Shown here piece by piece: positions 26,110-34,088 of a DNA stretch of 64,000 nucleotides. Both the position numbers and the translations under genes were made by a program. The stretch's first letter is position 1. Every line of letters starts with the position of its first letter. Below the pieces are notes generated by a model, which worked only from the letters and a program-made list of their open reading frames with translations, ran no database searches and was not told where the DNA came from. This DNA is from Nitrosopumilus oxyclinae (lineage in GTDB: Archaea > Thermoproteota > Nitrososphaeria > Nitrososphaerales > Nitrosopumilaceae). The stretch covers positions 896,187 through 960,186 of the forward strand of contig NZ_CP026994.1 of assembly GCF_013407165.1 (NCBI RefSeq), in the 5' to 3' direction.

Positions 26110-27390
26110 TTAAGATATTAAAACAGTATATCGAGTATTAGAAAATTGTCTCAGTTTTTGTTCTATTTCAGAGACTAGTTCAGGGATTTTTGAATCAATT
26201 TCATTTATTTCACCTTGAAAAGTTTCAGATTTTAGTTGGGATTCATCCAATGCAGAGGTATTTTTGGCAAGTTCATTTTCTAAAGAAATCAATTCTTTAG
26301 GCATTAGAGAATTCAGATCATTTTGGATCTTTTGATATTTTTTATGGTATTCAGAAACCTGGTGTACATATCCATCCAATGACTCTTCTGTTTCAGTTAT
26401 CTGAGAAAATGTTTTCTCAGTATCTTTTACAGAGATAGAACCCGATGAAACTCCTTTACGGACATTTTCAAGTATAGTAATAATAGAATCCCTATTTGCA
26501 TTAGTCATAACATCAAAGGGCTCAGAGACCAAATTTGATAAAATACTTTTTTGATCCTTGTCCAATGATGAAGCATATTCATATCTACTTAGAGGTCGAG
26601 AGATTTTTGTAAATTGTGTGTTAATTTGATTTTTAATTTTTGATTTTTCATTTGCATGGGTATCTAAAGTATTTTTTAAATTCTGATATTGGTTATAATT
26701 GTCAGATGATTTTATTTCATCAATACTATTTTGAATGGATGTTATTTTTTCATTTAGTTTAATTGTATTTTTTGTTATATCATCAATTTTTTGAGATTGT
26801 TCTTTACGTAACTTTGTAAGATTTTTAATTTGTTTTATGATATCAAGTGTTTCTTGAGAAAGAGACTTTGTAGAATCGTAATTTTTCAATAAATCATTAA
26901 TTTCAGAGTGATTAGAATTCATCACTGCAAGATTTTCTTTTAGTTGCGATGCATATTTTTTGGCAAAAATATGAATTACTCTAGTTTGGCGTCCCAACAC
27001 ATCACCTACTTTTTTAAGAATAAGATTCAATACAGAATTTAATTTTTCAGCATCCTCAAAAGAAGATATTTTCGGTAATGAAACAACATCTTTTTTGATC
27101 ATATCAATAACTTGTTTTTTACCTCTGACTACAATGATTGCCAAATGTTTGTCTACATCATCCATATTGAGATTATCTTTTTCAAGGACATTACCAATTT
27201 TCATCAATTCTTCAATGAGAGGAACCGTTTTGTTTCTCAAGTTATTTATTTCAGACAAGGTTTGAGATTTTCTCAAATTAGTAAGATCATCTATAATTTT
27301 GGGAACATCTGCAAGTGAAATTTCCTTATTTTGCGGTATTTCTTCAATAGATGTATCTACTTGTTTCTTTTTTCCCCATCCAAAGACCAT
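26110..27390 (-). CDS. Long coiled-coil protein (426 aa)
   Basis: Starts MVFGWGKKKQVDTSIEEIPQ. Nearly the whole protein is heptad-rich helix (KEQSQKIDDITKNTIKLNEK, DSKIPELVSEIEQKLRQFSN), with no signal peptide, TM segment or ATPase motif. It lies directly upstream of the JAMM protease gene, same strand, so the two may act together. Structural or scaffold role inferred. Confidence 0.7.
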   Translation of the reverse strand: MVFGWGKKKQVDTSIEEIPQNKEISLADVPKIIDDLTNLRKSQTLSEINNLRNKTVPLIEELMKIGNVLEKDNLNMDDVDKHLAIIVVRGKKQVIDMIKKDVVSLPKISSFEDAEKLNSVLNLILKKVGDVLGRQTRVIHIFAKKYASQLKENLAVMNSNHSEINDLLKNYDSTKSLSQETLDIIKQIKNLTKLRKEQSQKIDDITKNTIKLNEKITSIQNSIDEIKSSDNYNQYQNLKNTLDTHANEKSKIKNQINTQFTKISRPLSRYEYASSLDKDQKSILSNLVSEPFDVMTNANRDSIITILENVRKGVSSGSISVKDTEKTFSQITETEESLDGYVHQVSEYHKKYQKIQNDLNSLMPKELISLENELAKNTSALDESQLKSETFQGEINEIDSKIPELVSEIEQKLRQFSNTRYTVLIS

Positions 27391-27467
27391 TTGATATTAT
27401 TCTCCTCAGGGGATTAAAAATGGTTGTTCAGCTAAAATTTAAAATTATGTAATATCGGGATAGAGAC

Positions 27468-27920
27468 ATGGTGAAAAAGGCACATCATACTGGAACTGTT
27501 AAAAAAACAATCAAGATCAAAGCATCAAAAGACAAGGTTTGGAGAAAAATTAGCAATATTGCAGGATTGCCTACATGGGTAGTAGACGTTAAAAAAACAG
27601 TGTACTTATCAAAAAAGAAAACAGATGTAGGTGCTATCAGATTAATCACATTTGAAGACGGAAACAAAATTGAAGAGCATGTTGTTGCATGGAAAAAAGG
27701 CGAGTATTTCACATATATCGCAACTGAAGGATTACCATTAAGAGCATATGTTGCAACAATTTCAATTAAACCAAAATCTAAAAATCTAGTAGAGTTGACA
27801 TGGCAATCATATCTCAATAGTGAGAAAATGTCTGAAAAAGAATTTTTAGACTTCATAGTGTTTTTGGCAGCATTTTATGAAGCATCACTTGAAAATCTTA
27901 AAGCATTACTTGAAAAATAA
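27468..27920 (+). CDS. SRPBCC/START-like ligand-binding protein (150 aa)
   Basis: The helix-grip pattern is visible: TVKKTIKIKASKDKVWRKIS, then NIAGLPTWVVDVKKTVYLSK, GAIRLITFEDGNKIEEHVVA and the long C-terminal helix FIVFLAAFYEASLENLKALL. The fold binds lipids or polyketide-like ligands. Specific ligand unknown. Confidence 0.8.
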   Translation: MVKKAHHTGTVKKTIKIKASKDKVWRKISNIAGLPTWVVDVKKTVYLSKKKTDVGAIRLITFEDGNKIEEHVVAWKKGEYFTYIATEGLPLRAYVATISIKPKSKNLVELTWQSYLNSEKMSEKEFLDFIVFLAAFYEASLENLKALLEK

Positions 27921-27974
27921 CACTAGTAAATTTTAAGGTCAAAATGTAAATACGATAAATCAGAGAAAAAAATT

Positions 27975-28319
27975 ATGAGTGACATGAGATTCATCATTGC
28001 AGGCATCATTCTAATCTTTGTAGGATTTCTTATCCTAGGTGTATTTGGAAATAATTTTCAAGCTGCAACTCTAGAATCAAATCAATTTGGAACATGTTAC
28101 GAATATTCTGATGATTCCCCTCCAGTTGAAATCAATTGCTCATACAAGATATTTGATCAGACAGTATTCTTTGGTCTAGTTTTAGGATTCATTGCAGCTG
28201 GAATCATCTCTCTAATTAAAGGAGTTAAAGGAGATTGGGATAACAGAGTTAAACCTGAAGATATTGTAGGACCTGGGAATAATAAAAATGACAGTCCCAA
28301 TAATTCAGACAAGGATTAA
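27975..28319 (+). CDS. Two-pass membrane protein (114 aa)
   Basis: Two TM segments (about 6-24 and 58-77) with a cysteine-containing external loop (FGTCYEYSDDSPPVEINCSY) that may form a disulfide, and a polar C-terminal tail. Family not recognised. Confidence 0.6.
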   Translation: MSDMRFIIAGIILIFVGFLILGVFGNNFQAATLESNQFGTCYEYSDDSPPVEINCSYKIFDQTVFFGLVLGFIAAGIISLIKGVKGDWDNRVKPEDIVGPGNNKNDSPNNSDKD

Positions 28320-28393
28320 TTCTGTTTTTTAGACTTTAATTTCTCTAATTTTTCATCTTCCATTTTTTGGAAATATACTTCTTCATATGGCAT
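28316..28393 (-). CDS. Possible 25-residue microprotein
   Basis: MPYEEVYFQKMEDEKLEKLK plus KSKKQN, a short amphipathic helix. It overlaps the stop of the convergent membrane-protein gene by four bases. Length alone makes this uncertain. Confidence 0.3.
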   Translation of the reverse strand: MPYEEVYFQKMEDEKLEKLKSKKQN

Positions 28394-28476
28394 TTTTTCT
28401 CTATTCTATATTACAAAATTTACATTTAAGCTTGAAGAATGATTTGTACTTGTTCAGTCCAAAATAGGTCTAAATT

Positions 28477-28857
28477 TTAGGATTCAGACTCTATGATGTT
28501 TTTCATTGAATTAAACATCTCACCGAGTTCTTCCATTCTTTGATCAAATTGAACATCAGTTATTTCATCAGGTTTGTTCAAAGTAATTATAACCTCAGAA
28601 ACATCACCATTTGAAACAACTCTCATAGGAACATCCCATTTAGATTCTTCATCAATGTATTGATGGTCTAAAATTCCAAGAGATTTATTTTCAGCAAATT
28701 TTAGCATTGATTTTCCATGAGGTCCAGTAAATAACCACCAACCAGAATCGTTGATTTTTGCATCAGGCATCATTTTTGGAGGCATCTTCAAAATAGCATC
28801 AAACGCATCGCCTGTTTTCTTCGCCACAGAAATTGTAATAGTTCTCGATCTGCCCAT
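28477..28857 (-). CDS. Hypothetical SRPBCC-like protein (126 aa)
   Basis: Starts MGRSRTITISVAKKTGDAFD, then KMPPKMMPDAKINDSGWWLF and KSLGILDHQYIDEESKWDVP. The alternation and the C-terminal helix (FDQRMEELGEMFNSMKNII) resemble the SRPBCC fold. Ligand and role unknown. Confidence 0.6.
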   Translation of the reverse strand: MGRSRTITISVAKKTGDAFDAILKMPPKMMPDAKINDSGWWLFTGPHGKSMLKFAENKSLGILDHQYIDEESKWDVPMRVVSNGDVSEVIITLNKPDEITDVQFDQRMEELGEMFNSMKNIIESES

Positions 28858-28917
28858 GACATGAATTTCAAATAATGATTAAAAAAGATATAGTAGTAAT
28901 CATTAGGTATAATTCTA

Positions 28918-29094
28918 CTATTTGTTCAAAAACTCTTTGATTTTTTTGAGATTAGCAACATTGGATTCATGAAACATCACCATGGATTCAGATAAAGAAT
29001 TAGGCAATACCGATTTGAGATTATCAACTAATTCATCACCACTAGAAATCATATTATCAATCAATTTGTCGATTTCGTTTTTCTCATCAACCAT
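28918..29094 (-). CDS. Hypothetical microprotein (58 aa)
   Basis: ORF MVDEKNEIDKLIDNMISSGD continues to VMFHESNVANLKKIKEFLNK. Helical and acidic; no cysteines. It sits between an SRPBCC-like gene and an Lrp-type fragment, on the same strand. Function unknown. Confidence 0.5.
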   Translation of the reverse strand: MVDEKNEIDKLIDNMISSGDELVDNLKSVLPNSLSESMVMFHESNVANLKKIKEFLNK

Positions 29095-29116
29095 TAGAAC
29101 TACTATGGGTCTATTC

Positions 29117-29350
29117 TTAATTATCTTTTTTTATCAGAGTAGAAGTAGCACGTACGTTTTTTAGCTTTTGAATATTCCATGAAACAATTTCTCTTATTTT
29201 TTCAAAATTTTCTGCTTGCAATTTTACCATCATATCATGAGTACCAATGGTTTCAAAAACATCAACTACCTGTTCAAGTTCTTTGAGTTGTTCAATAATT
29301 GCCTCTTCAGCACCAAGTTCACAATTTAGCATTACATATGCATCAGTCAT
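29117..29350 (-). CDS. Stand-alone Lrp/AsnC ligand-binding (RAM) domain
   Basis: 77 residues starting MTDAYVMLNCELGAEEAIIE, then VVDVFETIGTHDMMVKLQAE, the RAM/ASNC pattern without a helix-turn-helix. Such proteins may bind amino acids or co-assemble with full-length Lrp proteins, such as the one at 6.9 kb. Confidence 0.82.
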   Translation of the reverse strand: MTDAYVMLNCELGAEEAIIEQLKELEQVVDVFETIGTHDMMVKLQAENFEKIREIVSWNIQKLKNVRATSTLIKKDN

Positions 29351-29402
29351 GAAATAAACAATAAACTATGATTATTTAAAGCTGGAGAATTTCAAGTGGA
29401 TA

Positions 29403-30050
29403 TTACCACTTTACATGAACTAAATCTTTTAGGTTTCTTCTAGGTTTAGCAAACTTTGTTTGTTCAGGATACCCTATGCAAAGGACAGATGAGGGGACCA
29501 AATCAGTTTCGATAGCATCCATTACTTTTTGTTCATCAAACATTCCAATCCAAATAGAACTTAATCCTAAAGCTTGAGCAGCTAGTTGCGAATATCCTGC
29601 AGCAAGAGTTGCATCCTGAATGGCAAATTTTTTCAAAATATCATCAGGGAAATCAAACTTTACTCTAGAAGGATTTTTGCAGAAAACCAACACAACAGGG
29701 GCATCAACATATGGTTGTTTATTACAAGCCTCAACTAGGAGTTTTTTTATTTTTGGACTTTTGATATAAAATACTTCAAACCCTTGAAAATTTCCTGCTG
29801 TTGGAGCAGTATCTGCAGCTGCAATTATTTTATCAACCTTGGTAGTTTCAACTGGTTTGTCAGAGAATTTTCGAGTAGAACGCCTCTTTGCCATTACTGC
29901 AAACAAATCAGTGTCGACAACTTCAGTAGGCCCAGAAGTTAAAATAAAATCAAGTAATTGATTTCGGATATTTGGATTATCAGAAACAGGGATATCATCA
30001 GGTTCATAACCTAAAGGAAAAATTTTTTCTGGTTGTTTTTCTGAACCCAT
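29403..30050 (-). CDS. Nitroreductase-family FMN oxidoreductase
   Basis: 215 residues. FMN phosphate contact RRSTRKFSDKPVE lies at about 52-64; the PTAGNFQGFEVF loop and the C-terminal GYPEQTKFAKPRRNLKDLVH match the family. It uses NAD(P)H and FMN to reduce nitro groups, quinones or similar. Physiological substrate unknown. Confidence 0.87.
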   Translation of the reverse strand: MGSEKQPEKIFPLGYEPDDIPVSDNPNIRNQLLDFILTSGPTEVVDTDLFAVMAKRRSTRKFSDKPVETTKVDKIIAAADTAPTAGNFQGFEVFYIKSPKIKKLLVEACNKQPYVDAPVVLVFCKNPSRVKFDFPDDILKKFAIQDATLAAGYSQLAAQALGLSSIWIGMFDEQKVMDAIETDLVPSSVLCIGYPEQTKFAKPRRNLKDLVHVKW

Positions 30051-30110
30051 AAGATACTTGTAAAAATATCATATTAAAGAATTATAAAAATTTCAAATAG
30101 TAGAAATTAA

Positions 30111-30305
30111 TCATTCTGCTTCAAATTTATCACAGCCAGATGTACATGGTTTGTTCATGACACCCTCACATGCACCCAAATCATTATGCATTATTCGATG
30201 ATGACCACAAATTTTACATTTTTCCCGAAAATGAGAAATCAATTCAGCATTAGAAAGATCAGAATCTTGAATTTTTGATTCAATCTCAGATGTCATGATA
30301 ATTTT
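30111..30305 (-). CDS. Small CGH-type zinc protein (64 aa)
   Basis: Carries CKICGHHRIMHNDLGACEGV and then CTSGCDKFEAE. The arrangement CxxCGHxxxxH...CxxxCxKF recurs in the 72-residue protein at 47.0 kb, so the two belong to one small family. The start is between the ATG at 30305 or two codons upstream. Function unknown. Confidence 0.6.
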   Translation of the reverse strand, partial: KIIMTSEIESKIQDSDLSNAELISHFREKCKICGHHRIMHNDLGACEGVMNKPCTSGCDKFEAE

Positions 30306-30434
30306 GAGCAATCATGTTAGTTTAAACATTTTGAATAAATTATAAAATAAAAGATCAAAAATGACGATGTAGAAATTCGAACCTCAATGTGAATTCAATT
30401 CAGGTTGAGTCAGACGTTATTTTGGAGATAAAGT

Positions 30435-30713
30435 CTAGATGCCTTTTAAGACATTCTTTTTTACTTTAATTCCTTCTCCTAGCACAAGATTCACAACTTG
30501 AGAAAAGGATATGGATTCATTGGTGTTTAGAATTAGACTGGATTGAATGGCTCTAAGACTTTTGGATATATCTCCATCCATGCTTACAGTTACTCGAACA
30601 AAGTTTGAATCGTTTTTTCTTGCTAACTCATCAGAATAATAGGTATCACATTTTTTAGAACAAAAAATGGCATTTTTTGCAAGGGAAATTTTTCCACAGT
30701 ATTTACATTTCAT
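30435..30713 (-). CDS. Zinc-finger protein with C-terminal helical domain (92 aa)
   Basis: From the ATG at 30713: MKCKYCGKISLAKNAIFCSK then KCDTYY, an N-terminal treble-clef-like zinc site with CxxC and CxxxC. The C-terminal part (ISKSLRAIQSSLILNTNESI..FSQVVNLVLGEGIKV) looks like a ribbon-helix-helix DNA-binding region. A regulatory role is a guess. Confidence 0.6.
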   Translation of the reverse strand: MKCKYCGKISLAKNAIFCSKKCDTYYSDELARKNDSNFVRVTVSMDGDISKSLRAIQSSLILNTNESISFSQVVNLVLGEGIKVKKNVLKGI

Positions 30714-30864
30714 GATATTAAACAAACATGTATTAATTCTCTATATATCTCATTTTTTCTTATTTTAGATTTAATGTTGTAACATATTTCTAGAGATCAT
30801 ACCAATTTTTAGAATAACATTCAAAATGTGAAATTATTTGTACTGGTAGTTTCCCAATCAATCT

Positions 30865-31017
30865 ATGAAAGGAGATTTACCCGCTGAATGTCTAGATTGT
30901 GGGGAACAATGTACGTATTCTAAAAAACTAGGTCAAACTCATTCAGATTATTTGAAAAAACATCGATGTCCAAAATGTGGAGCATTTGCATTAAAAACTA
31001 AAAGTTTAGAAATTTAA
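30865..31017 (+). CDS. Zinc-ribbon microprotein (50 aa)
   Basis: MKGDLPAECLDCGEQCTYSK followed by KHRCPKCGAFALKTKSLEI. CLDC and CPKC form a ribbon. ATG at 30865 and a clean stop. Function unknown. Confidence 0.6.
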   Translation: MKGDLPAECLDCGEQCTYSKKLGQTHSDYLKKHRCPKCGAFALKTKSLEI

Positions 31018-31033
31018 TTCTGTAGAAAGCAAG

Positions 31034-31144
31034 TTATGGGATCGGAGAATCAATAATTCCATTCGCTACAAAAATCATCAATAGAACTGGAATTCCAGTA
31101 CCTAATAAAATTCCAGTTAAAACTAAACGATCTCTTTTATCCAT
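31034..31144 (-). CDS. Single-pass membrane microprotein (36 aa)
   Basis: MDKRDRLVLTGILLGTGIPV then LLMIFVANGIIDSPIP. Positive N-terminus followed by one hydrophobic helix, so the N-terminus is probably inside. Function unknown. Confidence 0.45.
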   Translation of the reverse strand: MDKRDRLVLTGILLGTGIPVLLMIFVANGIIDSPIP

Positions 31145-31218
31145 AGTATATCAAAAATTAGTTTTATTGTTTCTATTATACCTTCATGTAATTCATTATA
31201 ATTTCAAAATATGAAATC

Positions 31219-31242
31219 AATATGTTGAGAGCGCCGAGAGAG
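31219..31242. repeat. 24-bp imperfect copy of the tRNA-Ser 3' end and its flank
   Basis: This stretch, ending GCGCCGAGAGAG, matches bases 31978-32001 at 21 of 24 positions. In the second copy the last 11 bases are the 3' acceptor end of tRNA-Ser (read on the other strand). Such partial tRNA copies can mark an old integration event; the enclosed 730 bases hold one secreted-protein gene. Confidence 0.6.
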
Positions 31243-31340
31243 TGAACAGTACAGAAAGTTTGACGCCCTAATTGAAGATTCAAATTCACGGGGATTCAGC
31301 TAGATTAGCGTGAAATAAAAAATAAAAAAATTAAAAAGTT

Positions 31341-31826
31341 CTAGAAAACTAGTTGCGAGGTGGCACTAATAGTAGATTGCCCAGATATTAGATTGGTTTG
31401 AGACAATGCACCTTCAGCAAAACCTGATACATCATATGTAATACCAAAGTCTCCTGCAATTCTATATTTTCCAACTAGAACATCTTTAACAGGATCATAC
31501 TTCACAATGATTTGACCAGTTTCAAGATCACCAATTTTGATTTTTCCAGTTTCACCTGCAGGATATGTATAACTTACAGGTGTGGATGTTTGACCTGAAG
31601 CCGTAATCTCCCATGTGAAATTGATATCTTCATCGATAGAAGGCATGTTATTGACTCTAACTGTAGATATCACAATTGTTTCTTGATTAACTCGTTTTAT
31701 CTTAGCATCAAATACAGGTACTTGTGTACCTTGTGCAATAACCATTTGGTCTGCAAAAGTACTTCCTAATAGTACACTTGCCAAGCTAATTGCAACAAAT
31801 GAAAAGATAGTTTGGGTTTTGTTCAT
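31341..31826 (-). CDS. Secreted protein (about 161 aa)
   Basis: Signal peptide TIFSFVAISLASVLLGSTFA follows the ATG at 31826 (an upstream ATG at 31844 adds six residues). The mature part is all-beta with PVFDAKIKRVNQETIVIST and TSTPVSYTYPAGETGKIKIG, an extracellular Ig-like pattern. It lies between the partial and complete tRNA-Ser copies. Confidence 0.68.
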   Translation of the reverse strand: MNKTQTIFSFVAISLASVLLGSTFADQMVIAQGTQVPVFDAKIKRVNQETIVISTVRVNNMPSIDEDINFTWEITASGQTSTPVSYTYPAGETGKIKIGDLETGQIIVKYDPVKDVLVGKYRIAGDFGITYDVSGFAEGALSQTNLISGQSTISATSQLVF

Positions 31827-31990
31827 TGGTTGAATGAACTTCATATTATAAATAAAGATTATTCTTTGTCAAAGAGTAATATTACAAATTCATTCTATAG
31901 TTTTAGAATTAGTCTAGTGATAATATTTAGAATCTTGACATATTCTTGAGATAGATTAGAATTTAAAATATGATATTATTATGTTAAGCG

Positions 31991-32072
31991 CGCCGAGAGA
32001 GGGATTCGAACCCCCGCACGCTTGCGCGTAGCCGTTTTCGAGACGGCCGCCGTACTACTTGGCTATCTCGGC
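31991..32072 (-). tRNA. tRNA-Ser (anticodon CGA)
   Basis: The reverse strand folds as a class II tRNA: acceptor GCCGAGA pairs with TCTCGGC, the anticodon stem GCCGT/ACGGC holds the loop CTCGAAA with anticodon CGA, the extra arm is long (TACGCGCAAGCGTG), and the T arm reads GGGGGTTCGAATCCCTC. The discriminator is G, as usual for serine. CCA is not encoded and I see no intron. Confidence 0.97.
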
Positions 32073-32125
32073 ATCTATTCTCAGAATAACTCCATAATAA
32101 AGCAAATCAGAAAAAACAGTAAAGA

Positions 32126-32389
32126 TCAAAGATGATCAATATCAAATAATTCATCATTGAATTTCTTTTTGATTTGATCCTTTGTGCTATTCCATTTTTC
32201 GTCACTAACAGTGTTTGAAAAAATAGAACGAAACCCATCAAAAGCAACATCATCTAAAATAGAAACAATTTCTTGTTTTTCTAATTCATCAAATGGGAAA
32301 TATGAAATAATTTTAGAAATAGTTTTATCAGGATCATATTTTATTTCAAAAATTTTGTCTTTCAAATGTAAAGGCAAGTCAACTGGCAA
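32126..32389 (-). CDS. Hypothetical protein (87 aa)
   Basis: Starts MPVDLPLHLKDKIFEIKYDP. A small helical protein with KTISKIISYFPFDELEKQEI; no cysteines and no signal peptide. Lies just upstream of tRNA-Ser on the same strand. No family recognised. Confidence 0.55.
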   Translation of the reverse strand: MPVDLPLHLKDKIFEIKYDPDKTISKIISYFPFDELEKQEIVSILDDVAFDGFRSIFSNTVSDEKWNSTKDQIKKKFNDELFDIDHL

Positions 32390-32499
32390 TAATCATCATT
32401 AGATTATCTGTATATTAAAATCGATTTCAAAAATCACAATAAAACATCGATCAGAGATAAAAGATAAACACAAAATACCTCATAGACACAAGAAATTCT

Positions 32500-33519
32500 A
32501 TGGGATTAAACCTAAAGGATTTGGTAATAAGGGAGAAAACAACCCTAGAGGCATTTTCAAATAGAGTAGTTGCAATTGATGCATACAATGCAATTTACCA
32601 ATTCTTGGCAAGTATTAGAGGGCCAGACGGATTACAATTAACGGATTCTGAAGGAAGAATTACCAGTCATCTAAGCGGATTATTATACAGAAATGTAAAT
32701 TTTCTGTCATTAGGGATTCAACCAGTGTATGTTTTTGATGGAAAACCACCATCACTAAAAACTGCAGAAATTGAGCGTAGAAAACAAATCAAAAGAGACG
32801 CCACTGTAAAATATGAAAAAGCAGTTGCAGAAGGAAATATGGAAGATGCAAGAAAATTTGCACAGCAAACAACTAGTATGCGAGATGGAATGGTAAAAGA
32901 ATCAAAAGAATTTCTCACATATTTTGGCATTCCATATATTGAAGCACCATCAGAAGGAGAAGCAACTGCAGCACATCTAACAAACACAGGACAAGCATAT
33001 GCATCAGCTAGTCAAGACTATGACTCCATATTATGTGGAGCAAAAAGACTAGTAAGAAATTTTACAAGTAGTGGAAGAAGGAAAATTCCAAACAGAAATA
33101 CATACATCGATGTATTGCCAGAAATTATTGAAACCCAGAAAACACTTGAATCAATTGGATTAACCAGAGAAGAATTAATTGATGTAGGAATTTTAATTGG
33201 TACTGATTTTAATCCAAATGGATTTGAGAGAGTCGGTCCAAAGACTGCAATGAAGTTAATCAAACAACATTCAAGATTGGAAGATATCCCACAAATTCAA
33301 GAACAGTTATCAGAAATTGATTTTCAACAAATACGAAAAATATTCCTAAATCCTGAAGTTGCAGATGTAGATGAAATTGTGTTTAATGAAGTAGATTATG
33401 AAGGAGTCATGAAATATCTTAAAGAAAGGAGTTTCTCTGAAGATAGAATCCAATCTACTTTAAACAGATTGAAAAAAGCATTGGAGAAAAAGAGTCAAAA
33501 TCTCGATCAATGGTTCTAA
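32500..33519 (+). CDS. fen: Flap endonuclease FEN1
   Basis: 339 residues. N-region starts [20 protein letters not shown] with [14 protein letters not shown] and VYVFDGKPP; the I region contains [13 protein letters not shown] and [19 protein letters not shown], supplying the acidic metal ligands. The helix-hairpin-helix [19 protein letters not shown] and C-terminal PCNA-binding PIP box QNLDQWF are present. Cuts 5' flaps during lagging-strand synthesis and repair. Confidence 0.96.
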   Translation: MGLNLKDLVIREKTTLEAFSNRVVAIDAYNAIYQFLASIRGPDGLQLTDSEGRITSHLSGLLYRNVNFLSLGIQPVYVFDGKPPSLKTAEIERRKQIKRDATVKYEKAVAEGNMEDARKFAQQTTSMRDGMVKESKEFLTYFGIPYIEAPSEGEATAAHLTNTGQAYASASQDYDSILCGAKRLVRNFTSSGRRKIPNRNTYIDVLPEIIETQKTLESIGLTREELIDVGILIGTDFNPNGFERVGPKTAMKLIKQHSRLEDIPQIQEQLSEIDFQQIRKIFLNPEVADVDEIVFNEVDYEGVMKYLKERSFSEDRIQSTLNRLKKALEKKSQNLDQWF

Positions 33520-33557
33520 GATTTCAATTTAATAACTAGTCAATCTAATTTTAAAAA

Positions 33558-34088
33558 ATGCCTCAAACAGAAGCTAGGAAAACTCTGAAAGACGCCCCAA
33601 TTATGTGGAGAAGAATCAATTCCATAGGCATGATTTTGGACTGTAATTCGACATATGCGGCAAATCTAGGCTATGCAAAGTCAGAAATTCTCGGAAAACC
33701 AATCTTCGAACACGTACCAAAAGACTCTTGGGGCGACATGAATAATTCACTAAAAATATGGTTTGAGACAGGCAAAGTGACAGATAGAAAAATAACATTC
33801 AAAAAACAAAATGGCGATACTTTTTCAGGATTATTACAAGCAACCAGTCTATATGATGAAAATAAAAATCTGCTAGGAAGCAATACCGTAATTTTTGATT
33901 TGGCACAAATGTCAGATGAAAAAATAAAAGAGTATGAAGAATTTTTTAAAGAATCAATTAAGAGATTAGATGAAATTAAAGAAAAAGAATATGATCAATT
34001 TGATGAAAATTCAAAATCAGAATATGACGGACTAAAAGAAATGTTTGAAATGTTATCTAAAATTAAATTAGATGATTTAAAAAAATAA
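33558..34088 (+). CDS. PAS-domain protein with C-terminal coiled coil
   Basis: 176 residues. The PAS domain (about 15-115) shows WRRINSIGMILDCNSTYAAN, GYAKSEILGKPIFEHVP and FKKQNGDTFSGLLQAT. The tail (about 120-176) is a charged helix. No kinase or HTH domain is attached, so it is a stand-alone sensor that may interact with a kinase. Confidence 0.82.
   Translation: MPQTEARKTLKDAPIMWRRINSIGMILDCNSTYAANLGYAKSEILGKPIFEHVPKDSWGDMNNSLKIWFETGKVTDRKITFKKQNGDTFSGLLQATSLYDENKNLLGSNTVIFDLAQMSDEKIKEYEEFFKESIKRLDEIKEKEYDQFDENSKSEYDGLKEMFEMLSKIKLDDLKK

Noticed and set aside
30330-30430. Sequence resembling a tRNA T-arm (ggttcgaa-like) on the minus strand
   Set aside because: No acceptor stem or anticodon arm can be formed, so there is no tRNA.
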